Shown here: positions 37,860-47,925 of the stretch, piece after piece
How the letters are laid out: every line of letters starts with the position of its first letter
Numbering within the stretch: the stretch's first letter is position 1
Origin: Sipunculus nudus
Lineage: Eukaryota; Annelida; Sipuncula; Golfingiida; Sipunculidae
Reading direction: 5' to 3'
Assembly: GCA_026874595.1 (NCBI GenBank)
Contig: CM049317.1
Span: forward strand, 34,067,901 to 34,131,900
Length of the DNA: 64,000 nucleotides
The notes under the pieces: model-generated
Told to the model about the DNA's origin: nothing
The model's database searches: none
What the model saw: only the letters and a program-made list of their open reading frames with translations
Position numbers and translations under genes: made by a program

Positions 37860-38142
37860 ATGAGCCTTAAAATACTGAAGACATCATATGGTGTGAAGGA
37901 AGCGGCAAAGGAGGCTCAAGACGCCGAGGTACAAAAATGTCTGGACAAAAATGACAAGTCAGCAAAACAGGGAAGATGGAGAAAACTACTTCAGAAGAAC
38001 GTGATGGAGAAGCTGGCGTGCTCCAGGAAGAAGAAGACGATCGAGAAGCAGATACATTCACGTCAGCAGGAACTGACCCGGCAGGAGAAAGAGTTGAAGA
38101 CACAGCTCAATAGGCTGCAGGACCAGCAACAACAGCCGGAAG
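37860..38142 (+). CDS. Coiled-coil gene, exon 1
   Basis: The ATG (context TTAGCAATGAG) opens 94 codons: basic and charged, then a coiled-coil-like K/E/Q segment ending in a QQQQ run. The donor AAG|GTGGGT leaves in phase 1. If unspliced, the frame stops 44 bases further on. Confidence 0.62.
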
Positions 38143-38207
38143 GTGGGTATGTCCAGTGTCCGAGGGACATTGTCAGTGTCTATTAATAAAAAAAAGTAAA
38201 TATTCGT

Positions 38208-38242
<35 letters not shown>

Positions 38243-41200
38243 ATGAAATAATGAAAATAATTCATTTAATAATAAAAATAAAATTAATAACAATAATAGT
38301 AACGAGAAGAAAAAAGACAGATAAGAAAGAAGAACGTGTGTATGTCTGTATGTATGTGTATGCGTGTATGTTGATCATTATCGCCTAGTAAGTCAATACA
38401 GCAAATTATCTTAAATATTTCAATTTTACATAAAATGCGTTTAACTTCTTTGAATTTGAAGATATTGATTTGGAATTTGCCTTTTTTTTATCAAAATATG
38501 TAATTCAATTCCCGACAGAGACAGTTAATGAGACTTATACCTTTAATAATATTTACTTATTTTCTGTGTCCCTGCCCTTTCCATGTTAATATATCCTGTT
38601 TGAATGTTTGGAAGTTGGCAGCGGTTATTGGAATGTTTTTTTTAAGGAACTAAGATGCGTCTTCACGTTAATAACCTTAATCTGAAAAGAAATGGTAAAG
38701 TTATGGGTAGAATATACGTAAATATAATTAAATCAGAATTGATAATAATTATCCTCCGCCTCAGCGGAGCGGAGGATATAGTTATCAGCTCAGTCCGTCT
38801 GTCCGTCCGTCCGTAAACAAATTTATGCGACGCGATATCTCAAAAAGTTTTACTCGGATATACTTCAAATTGAAGTACTGTTGTATATTATTGGTCTCAA
38901 GAGCTGATTATGTTTTGGTAGCGCTTGAATGATTTTTGTATTTTTTTAATGATTTTTTATGCAAAATTTTAACATTTAATTTGCGACGATATATCTCAAA
39001 AACAAAATTTTACACCGATCTTCTTCTGATTTAAGTAGCAGGTGCATCTTATGCGTCTCCAGAGCTGATTAGGTTTTGGTCACACTTGAGTGATTTTCGG
39101 ATTTTTATATGCCCATCTAGGACGGGACGTATAATGGTATACCAAAAGTCCCTTCGTCCCTCCTTCTGTCTGTCCGTCCATTGACTTTTAGTGTCGCAGT
39201 GATAACTTACCAGGGATTGATGAATTTCACGAAACTCACCATAAATATTTAACAATAGATTATATCACCCGCGTTCGATTATAGGAAAAATCCTCGCATA
39301 TTTAATAAGATCAGCGGTAACAAGGCTACTTTGTGGTTTCGCCTCGATAACGTACGAGGAACACGATGGATTTTGGTCAAACTCAGCAGAAATATTAATT
39401 TATATAATATCTCACTTAGTTTCGATTTCCAGTAAAATCCACGCATAGTTTAATAAGGTCAAGGGTCTCCCAACACCATGGAGACTTACCAAAAATCTTA
39501 TAGTTTTCATGAAACTCAATTAACATACGAACCAATAGAGTTTCTCGTCTGAATTACGTTCTTATCAAAAGTCACGCATATTCAATGAGGTCAGGGGTCA
39601 CCAGATACACAACGGGCGTATTATGCTCGTTTGCGGTGAATTTGTTATGAATTGTTTTATACAAAATGTTTACATTTTACATGGGACACTATTTCTCCAA
39701 AAGTTTTACTGGGTCTACATCTTATAATATGGCAGGTGCATCCTATAAGTCATCTTCCGTATTGGCAGCAGATTAGGTTCTCTGATTAAGCCTGCATAAA
39801 GTGTTTTCGGTGAGTTCTGTTACTTTGAGGGTGTGTGTGTGTGATGGTGTGTGCATGTACACATTTCTCACATACCCGTTTGATAGGGGATACAGTCCTC
39901 TGGGCATTTTCTAGTTTTTTTATATTATCGACACATAGTTGCCGCTGGCTAACCAAGTCTCGTTTATATGTATTGGAACCACTATAAGAGACCGCAAATC
40001 CAAGTCAATTCCTTGCTCAAAAACTTGATCCGCCCCAAAATCTAACTGAAAAAAGTGACATCATCGCAGAGAGTTTACCGTCCGTGAATGTATAAATACC
40101 CGCGTTCTGTTTGTTTGTCCCCATATAATCACAAATATTCTTCAAGAATTTCAGTGATATTGTAATAACGAGTCATTTCTTGCGGAAGATATTATGTTGG
40201 TTAAGGGCGGATTGATTATTTGTTTTTTTTTATACAATTGTACAGAAAACAGACAGAACAGGACGAATTAGATAAATACGACTACAACGTCTGTCTGATA
40301 TGAACCCATAATACCGGAATATTAGCATAGTTTGTTTCTTTTACCACCCCCAACATAAGAAAACGATGTAACAACGTTAACCTTGTCAGATGAACTATGG
40401 ACACTCTTGCTGACCCATGGCCTGTGTAATGTGGATTAACACGAGTTTGCATTCACAGATGAGGATGGATCAACCTTGACCTTGGTTTCTGACATCACGT
40501 GTCAGTTTGATGACAATATCTGGTCATCAGAGGAGGAGGAGGGGGCTGTGAACCCGTATCCTGTTACTATCATCCCCGTACACAAGATGGCAGCACCGTC
40601 GAAAGTCATCATGCACCATGAGAGTACAGACAGTAAGTGAAATAAGTGTATCAGGAACTGCTTTTCCTAGAGCACACCCTCTCTCAAACAAATACACAAA
40701 CAGACATTGTACACCAGTGAACTCCAAATCTGTATTTAGTGGTGTCACATGGCATTCCACTTTCCTGTAAGGGATTAATTTTTCTTTTGTCAGGAAATGT
40801 TCTTTAATTTGCCAGAGCGTTATTGTACGGAGCCCGGGAGACGACATGGTGAAAAATATTTATTAATTCGTGCGCACGAATTACTAATCCGTGCGCACGA
40901 ATTACTAATTCGTGGCCACGAATTAGTAATTCGTGCGCATGGATTACTAATTCGTGCGCACGAATTACTAGGTGTGAAAAAATAAATTTCCAAGGTGGAA
41001 AAAATATTTATTAATTCGTGCGCACGAATTACTAATCCGTGCGCACGAATTACTAATCCGTGCGCACGAATTACTAGGTGTGAAAAATATATTTGCAAGG
41101 TGGGAAAATATTTATTTCAATAGGATAACAAAGTAGCCGATAAGGCTAATGCAACTGCTCTCCTGCATCCAAATTAAAAGAAAGTGAAAAATTAACATGA

Positions 41201-41277
41201 ATATATATATATATGTATATATAAATGATCAGATTAGAAAAGTGCACATATATTCACACATATATTCACATACGATA

Positions 41278-41340
<63 letters not shown>

Positions 41341-44300
41341 ATATACGTTAATACAGATTGACATTCCACACACACTGATATTTATACATATATTATTACT
41401 GGTAGGCGTAATACAATAAAAATAAACGTCTCAGTCCATATCGAGCATATCAATTAGATTATAACCATCAGTCTTTCCAATTGAAATTAGGTATTGATTT
41501 AAGTAACTGGCACCTAGTCGTAACCGAGTATGGATAATTTCATGTTGACGATGTTTGTCGCAATAATAGCTGTATATTTCTGGAGAGGCAGGGTTTAAAT
41601 AGTCACGAACATTTTCCTTAAAGGAATCGATTGAAGTAGACTGAATTATAGGAAAATGTTCAAAAGTTTGCAGGCTATTGAAAAGAAAGAAAAGAAAATT
41701 GGAAGGAAAGAAAAGCGACAGTCTTTCCGTGTGAACCTCGGTATCTTTAGCAAATGCGATTTGCGCGGACTGTATAGGGCTGAGCATGAGACAGAGTTTG
41801 AGTCAATATATTAGCAGATAATCTGGAGCTAGTCCGTTAATCATTTCATAAAATGTGGATTGTATAGCCAGCTCTCTTTTTATTTTTATACTTGACCCTT
41901 ATAGCTCGTTTACCATAGCTCCAGTGCTGGAAGTCGAAAGCGCTACAGTACATGTTAAACATGCTTTCCGTTGTATACTCTCCAGCTGGTATGACTGTCT
42001 GACAGAACAATTGTTAAATATAAAAGCACCACATTCCAGTACTAAACGTATTAATGATTTGTACATAAGATCTAAAACTTTCATAGAGAAATGGAATTTA
42101 TAATTTTTTAAAAATTTCCAAAAGCTTATTTGCTTTCAAACATATCATGTTTATGTGTTCCTGTCAGGAAAGCGAATTCCAAATATGACATGAGAAGTTC
42201 TGTGAAGTTCATTTCAACTAGTTTATGTGTTATTTGCAATTTAGCATCATCGTCAATGGCGGTTGAGAACTGTAACTGTAGTTACTTTGTGAAGCAAAAT
42301 AACTGTTAAAAATTTCAGCCTGATCGGCTTTGTCTATAATAATGTGCCCATTATGCCCCAACGATTATAAGGTTCGTTGTTGTTTTGTTTGACCAGAGAA
42401 AGCCTTACTTAGAAATTTTCCACCATGCACGGCAACTGGGTCTGTGAGTTTTATATATATATTTTTTTAGGAATCGCTTAAAACCCTTTCTATTTTCAAT
42501 ATACAGAATTCGGAATTTTCCAAGGTAGGAAGTCATGGAATTGTCGGAAGGCGCTGGGCTCCATTTTGACAACCGTGTATGCCCGCTAAAACTGCCAGGC
42601 TGTGCCTAGACAGAGTTGATGTGTGCTTGCTTCTCATTGGCTAGTAATTCGTGCGCACGAATTAATAACTCGTGCGCACGAATTAGTAGCCAATGAGCAT
42701 GGAGCCAGCAACATAAGAGAGCTGTTCTCATTGGTCACTAAATCGTGCGCACGGATTAGTAATTCGTGCGCACGGATTAGTAATTCGTGCGCACGGATTA
42801 GTAATTCGTGCGCACGGATTAGTAATTCGTGCGCACGAATTAGTTATTCGTGCGCACGGATTAGTAATTCGTGCGCACGAATTAATAAATATTTTTTTCA
42901 CCTTGGAAATATATTTTTCACACCTAGTAATTCGTGCGCACGGATTAGTAATTGGTGGCCACGAATTAGTAATTCGTGCGCACGGATTAGTAATTCGTGC
43001 GCACGGATTAGTAATTCGTGCGCACGAATTAATAAATATTTTTCACCATGTCGTTTCCCGGGCTCCGTGTTATTGAAACCACAAATAAGATAAATGTTAG
43101 CGAAATTATATGCTAGTCTGAACATTTTATTCGAAGTGCTAAGTTTCCCTAACGAACCTATTATTTCGTCATTCTATAGAATAAGTTTAATATTACAGCA
43201 TGATATTACGCATCAAAATCAGACACTGAGAAATTTGACACGACAGGCTTTACATACTAGTATGCAGTACTGAGTGTGCGGACTGGATATTAAGATAGCT
43301 TACCCTGTTGTTGTTTTAAAATTAAAGTTTTACATGTTCAGTAAAACCTTCAACTCGTTTTAGCGACTACCTAAAAATAACTTTTCAAGGTCCCGTTAGT
43401 GGTCGTAATTTGGAGGTTTAACTATATGTGTATATTTCCTTTATAATTTACTTTATAATCTTTTCTGCAGCCCATTTTGGAATGTTACTATAATGAATGC
43501 TCTGTGTCGTGCATGTAAAAATGACTCTGTCTCAATGTAATACTTCGTGTAGGCTTGAACTGTATAGTGATCTGATTAACATCAAGACGATAAGCCAGTT
43601 ATATCTGTATGGAAAGTCAGCAATTCATGAGAATTTTATGTCCGCGAAACGTTTGAACTGTGTGATCAGCAAATTTAAATTAAACCTTGAAAAATGCAGA
43701 TTTTCTTCATGGGTCAACATTTACTTGAGCAGAGTATATTTTTCTGTTTATTTGATATACTGTCCCTCATTATTTTTATTCCCCTGTCGTATGTGTATCC
43801 CGAATAGTAATTCATAGATTTCTTTCATTCTTTTTAATATTAAGCAACATCTATATAATTCCAGTCCGCACTTGGTACAAGCAAAAATCGAGAAGAAGAC
43901 AGTCAGCTGAATTTGAAGATTTAAATATACAGACATCAACTGGTAATCTGACACGTCCGACGCATATACGTGCCAGAGACGGGGCACGAGTACCATTCCT
44001 ATCACGATGTCAGTCCCTCCTCGGAATCAAACGTCACATCAACAACTTAAACCATGAACACGATCGACATGTGTGGGTTGGAGAACCGGAGGCCATCAAC
44101 TCCGTCCGCAGACCACTTCGTCCCAGGAGCAAACTCAAATCTTTGGCGAAATCTTGCAGTTTCGATGATGATTGTGGATCGTCTGTCGGGAGCGTCACCA
44201 GTCTGGCACGTGACCTCGGAAGCCTCGATCTGGGAACGACACGAGTATCCTCCCCAGCGATCCCGCGACGTTTAAATCGTCACTGTAGTTATAAAGATCA

Positions 44301-44655
44301 AGCGTCGCCTAAAGAAAGTAGTCCCCACTCCGCAGTCGTTGTAAGGTCACGCCATTTGAGCCTTAAAAAGCAAAAACGAGGGTCTGTTAGAAATTACAAC
44401 GAATCCCATTATTCGCCTGTGGCGTCACCTATCGGCAGTCCGCCACAACAGTTGCCGTCCATAATTTGTCGTCGTAAACGATTTCCTCTGAGTATTCGCC
44501 CTGTGGCTGGTGATTTCGAGGCTCTACACCAGGTGTCAGGTCAAGTAAGCCCTGTCTCTGTTTCCTCTCCGTCTCACGTAGCATGTGAAGTGATGGATTT
44601 TCCTACCGCCAGAGGGCTTCGCAGTGCCCCGATTCCCATTGTCCAAAGGAAATAA
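37860..44655 (+). CDS. Uncharacterised 415-residue coiled-coil / Ser-Arg-Pro-rich protein (3 exons)
   Basis: Exons 37860-38142, 40459-40632 and 43865-44655 join in phase 1 at both junctions through GTGGGT and GTAAGT donors and CACAG and TCCAG acceptors. There is no signal peptide or TM segment. Residues 1-94 are highly charged, with a predicted coiled coil from about 50 to 92 rich in Lys, Gln and Glu. Residues 96-152 are acidic (DDNIWSSEEEEG). Residues 154-415 are basic and Ser/Pro/Arg-rich with short SP sites and RRR/KKQKR clusters, suggesting a phosphorylated nuclear or cytoskeletal protein. Intron 2 houses a 2.24-kb mobile element. I recognise no family, and further small exons in intron 2 are possible. 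Confidence 0.6.
38212..38240. repeat. (AAT)n microsatellite
   Basis: Trinucleotide tract just downstream of exon 1. Confidence 0.95.
38750..39910. repeat. Degenerate dispersed repeat with (TCCG)n and three internal copies
   Basis: It begins with a palindrome (ATCCTCCGC inverted as GCGGAGGAT) and a TCCGTCCGTCCG run. A module follows, reading gcgacGATATCTCaaaa..TTTTAC..agcTGATTAggTTttgg, which recurs three times in decayed form (about 38827-38945, 38985-39105 and 39660-39800). A second CTGTCTGTCCGTCC run lies near 39165. Non-coding. Confidence 0.6.
40459..40632 (+). CDS. Coiled-coil gene, exon 2 (acidic linker)
   Basis: Encodes residues 96-152: DITCQFDDNIWSSEEEEG followed by a Pro/Val/Ile-rich stretch. 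The acceptor ATTCACAG and donor A|GTAAGT are both strong. Phase 1 in and out. Confidence 0.62.
40858..41098. repeat. Left palindrome array (8 units)
   Basis: Five plus three copies of TAATTCGTGCGCACGAATTA or one-base variants on a 21-bp period. The blocks are separated and bounded by an AGGTGTGAAAAA...CCAAGGTG spacer and AATATTTATT. One unit has GTGGCCAC in place of the GTGCGCAC core, keeping the palindrome. Confidence 0.9.
41281..41336. repeat. (TA)n microsatellite
   Basis: TA tract inside the inverted-repeat element. Confidence 0.95.
41431..42084 (-). pseudogene. Broken non-LTR retrotransposon (LINE) reverse-transcriptase fragment
   Basis: The minus-strand translation shows the C-terminal RT region in order: LMYKSLIRLVLECGAFIF, QLESIQRKACLTCTGA-like text, then after a stop/frameshift FYEMINGLAPDYLL, then a tail with IIHTRLRLGASYLNQYL. 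These are Jockey/CR1-type RT thumb and post-RT motifs. The reading frame breaks between 41788 and 41898, and catalytic RT motifs are absent, so it is a dead 3' piece. It sits within the inverted-repeat element. Confidence 0.7.
42635..43040. repeat. Right palindrome array (14 units)
   Basis: Two, seven and five copies of the same 20-bp palindrome or its CGGATT variant, in inverted arrangement to the left array. One unit again has the GTGGCCAC core. The first two units are flanked by an inverted pair CTCATTGGCTA / TAGCCAATGAG. Confidence 0.9.
43865..44655 (+). CDS. Coiled-coil gene, exon 3 (basic Ser/Pro/Arg-rich, with stop)
   Basis: Encodes residues 154-415: RTWYKQKSRRRQ at the start, Arg/Ser-rich blocks, a CSFDDDCGSSVGS acidic-Ser patch, and several SPK/SPH/SPV/SPI sites that could be proline-directed phosphorylation sites. 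An in-frame run of 262 codons in AT-rich surroundings, at a clearly higher GC than the flanks, argues strongly for coding. Confidence 0.68.
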
Positions 44656-44784
44656 CCTTACCATGTGCGGTGTTTTTGTACATCCACGTATAAAACAATA
44701 TTTATGGTCATATGTGTGTATTTATGATATATGAATTTTATGTTTAGTTAAAATGTGTATGTTTTATTGCAATTAAAGGACTAT

Positions 44785-44790
44785 AATAAA
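44785..44790 (+). terminator. Polyadenylation signal AATAAA
   Basis: AATAAA about 130 bp after the stop codon of the coiled-coil gene. Position and strand fit its 3' end. Confidence 0.65.
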
Positions 44791-45748
44791 CAGCTTGTAA
44801 ATGTTATGGAAATGACTCAAATGATTTATTAAGGAATAATTATGACGAAATACCAAAAGAAAACTCGGATAAATTCCGGATTTGTACAAAGCCTTCAGCT
44901 GTCTCATTGAGGGCATACTCGATCAAAGTTGTTGTCTCAATAGCAGGAGAGAAACGGACGAAAGATTTGTGAGATTAAGTTAAAATTATTTAAAGGGGGA
45001 CCTGATTTTAGAAATAACATGATACTGTGGGATCGTCATATTTGCATAATCGCAAGTAATTACAAAAGTATAATAATAAAACATTAGGGAAATGAAATCA
45101 TAGTTGTGATACCGATAGTTTTAGTAGGCTTGGGTTTTTGAAGTCAGTAATCTGTTACTGGTAACTGGTAACTTTATTTTTGAAAATACTAACATGCCAG
45201 TATATAGTCTGAACTAATGGTGTACGATTAATCGATTATATCTATGATTAGACGTTTTCTTTCATAATCAATAAATTTATCGCAAATTTTTTCAGAATCG
45301 ATCACAAACGATTATGTATGAACATAGGCCAAAAAAGTAAATGGTATGGTATGGCCCGCATCAATTTTAAACCCCCGCATCAAAAATTTTTATTTTGATT
45401 TTCAATAGAAACTCTCCAATTTCGAGCTGCAGCCGCTCAGACATTTCTTTCAAGAAGAAAAAATCGTACAATTTCCTTTGTTTTGTAGTGTTTTTACTTG
45501 TTTAGCAAAATAAATTATTATTTTAATGTTTTTCCCTTTTCATTTGACATTTATATCGAAACATACCAAAAAAATAAAAAAAAAAAAAAACCGCCCGCCC
45601 GCATTGATTTCTGAAAAAAGTGCCTGAGAACCATACCTTTTTTATTTTGGCCTTATGATGCGACACATAGCAGTGAACAACAATAGAACTGAACCTTGCA
45701 TGTACAGCGAACAAACAAGGCTACATCTCCTTAACCACCTCCGACCCT

Positions 45749-45775
45749 CCCCCCCCCCCCCCCCCCCCCCCCCCC
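45749..45775. repeat. Poly-C tract
   Basis: About 27 consecutive C residues, one of the longest homopolymers in the window. Confidence 0.95.
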
Positions 45776-46422
45776 GGACGGCCACCTACACCTCTCAACG
45801 TAATGTACAAGTAAGATACAATTTACGCTGTCAGTATATAAGGTCTAAATACACACAACAGATTTCTTGTTAATACAGAAGGTACATAAAATAATCGATT
45901 AATAATCGGTCTTTAATCGTATAATTTCTTTCAAGCATTCAACGTGACTTCCTATCCAGTTCTTACCACTAGTATAAACATACTGCTGTAATCCAATGAA
46001 AAGGAATAAATTAAATCTTCTTCGTCATGTTTTCCGAAGAGAGGCCATGTTACTCCATTCAAGGAAAATGACTTCAGACGGAATACAGTAATTAATCGTC
46101 ACGTGAACACTTACGTCGTAGCGGAAATCAATCATTTCACACCAAATCAAAATTACCAGGATGAACCTAAACTTAGCGCATGGTGAAACTTTTGGCCTCT
46201 GTGAAGTACCACACCTTATTAAATTTCGTCATTGTTTTGTTTTTATTTTTAAATACCTCTGCCTGGTCGTCTGTTATTGTATTTATCATTTAAGATTTTT
46301 TTTTAATTCGAGTGATCTTTGTTCATATTTTTAATTTGTTATTAGCTTGCCTGTGGTTAATAAAGTGTAAGAGCGTATTTTCTAAAGTGCCAGGTGGATA
46401 TTTAAGTGCATGCCTCCCTGCC

Positions 46423-46423
<1 letters not shown>

Positions 46424-46486
<63 letters not shown>
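46424..46486. repeat. (TA)n microsatellite
   Basis: TA tract running directly into a 19-bp tandem array. Confidence 0.95.
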
Positions 46487-46489
<3 letters not shown>

Positions 46490-46638
46490 CAGTATATAAA
46501 TATATTCACAGTATATAAATATATTCACAGCATATAAATATATTTACAGTTTATAAATATGTTTACATTATATAAATATGTTTACATTATATAAATATGT
46601 TTACATTATATAAATATATTTACAGTATATAAATATAT
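46483..46638. repeat. 19-bp tandem repeat array
   Basis: About eight copies of TATATAAATATATTCACAG or close variants (TTTACAT, TTTACAG), contiguous with the preceding TA tract, from which it probably grew. Confidence 0.85.
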
Positions 46639-47429
46639 ATACGTATTGGAGATACTCTTGTGGAGGCAGGGAAGAGCCCAAGTGACGAGGACCGATCTAA
46701 TTTCCATTGTAACTTTAGAATTGTCTGCCCTGACCGTGACAGAGGAAGCATATAGTGTTTGGTCTGTCGTCGTCGTCCTCCGTAGCTGTCATTTCGTTGT
46801 CGTTTCTTGTGAACTTTTGAACCACTCATTACATTTTCATGAAATCCGACATTTTAATTGAATGTACCAATATCTCGGATGAGTCCGAAAACCTGTGTCA
46901 TCGACCTTCATCTTGAATGTCATATAAGCCGAATTTAAAATAATGTTTGAACCCTACAATGTTTGATGTGTTGCATATTTTTTTCTCAAATTTGATACAC
47001 AATTTGTTTCAACAAAGCGCTTGGAGAATTTGACAAGCAGTGTGAAAACTAGTTACATTGAACTTTATCTTTCATGCCAAACCTGCGGAAATATATGATT
47101 TCTGTATATACTACTACTTTGGAGGTAGTCCATATTTTCCCTTCAGATTTTGGGACTTGGGCCAATGGGAGGGGAGACATGCATATGGTTTTGCGACTGC
47201 AGTTTAAGTTAAGTGTATATAACTAGGCAGCAGCAACACACACACAATCGTACTGGATAAACACAAAAAAAATTCTCACACAAATATATATACTTTTTTA
47301 TTCATACTTTTTTCATTCATTTGTGATTTAAATAACATCAAAAGAATTCAATCACAAACAAAATACAAAAAAAATACATTTATATGTCAATTAACACATG
47401 ACAGGTTCTTACTGCCGAAAACTTCTATC

Positions 47430-47485
47430 TCTCTCTCTCTCTCTCTCTCTCTCGCACACATGCATACACTCACGCACGCACACAT
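47430..47485. repeat. (CT)n / CA-rich microsatellite
   Basis: CT dinucleotides followed by CA/CG-rich dinucleotides. Confidence 0.9.
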
Positions 47486-47639
47486 GTTTTATCTAGCTAG
47501 TTTTACAGGTTTACAGGCTCCTGTCGGTCAACCTGTGTCAAAAAAAGAATCAGCGCAAACTGTAATCTTGTAATATTAGCAGTCAAATCTGTTTTTTACG
47601 TGCTCATGTGTAAGAATTGTTTGTATTATGATTTGTGTG

Positions 47640-47925
47640 TTCGTGTATGATTTGTTCACAACATAACCCACGCAATCATGAACAGAATATTAAGGGTTCC
47701 AGGAATGGGCCAATGAAGAAACGGTTAGTATTTAGTGTGGGTCTGTATTATATGATCCAGAATCAGGAACGTTATCAAGGAATATTCACAAATGAGCAGT
47801 CACTTATGAACGAACGAACCTGGGAATATGGGCCGAATAAGTGGGCCAAACACGGTTTGGGGAGCATCCAACAATATGCCCCCCCCCCGAATTGGTGGAG
47901 GTTTGCATTCCTAAGCTTGCAGATT
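47640..47925 (+). repeat. Dispersed repeat family, copy 5
   Basis: Forward copy with CAATCATGAACAGAAT, AGGAATATTCACAAATGAGC, GGGAATATGGGCCGAATAAG and GGTGGAGGTTTGCATTCC. It is interrupted by a short C tract. Confidence 0.7.

Larger units (their letters stand above)
38143..40458 (+). other. Intron 1 of the coiled-coil gene
   Basis: Contains an (AAT)n tract and a long degenerate dispersed repeat (38750-39910). No exon recognised. Confidence 0.6.
40827..43068. mobile_element. 2.24-kb inverted-repeat (hAT/foldback-like) element with palindrome arrays
   Basis: The outer ends are inverted copies starting ACGGAGCCCGGG and running through ACGACATGGTGAAAAATATT into arrays of a 20-bp palindrome. The flanks read GTTATTGT on the left and GTTATTGA on the right, an 8-bp target duplication with one mismatch, the length typical of hAT transposons. 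No transposase frame was found inside; the interior holds a TA tract and a broken LINE fragment. It is therefore a non-autonomous, composite or foldback element. Superfamily assignment rests on target-site length only. Confidence 0.7.
40633..43864 (+). other. Intron 2 of the coiled-coil gene
   Basis: Occupied mainly by the inverted-repeat element at 40827-43068. The final 0.8 kb is AT-rich with no feature. Confidence 0.6.

Noticed and set aside
42623-43093. 156-codon ORF with repeated SCARISN-like units, and its counterparts at 40797-41098
   Set aside because: Translation of the 21-bp palindrome arrays; 21 is divisible by 3, so open frames arise automatically on both strands.
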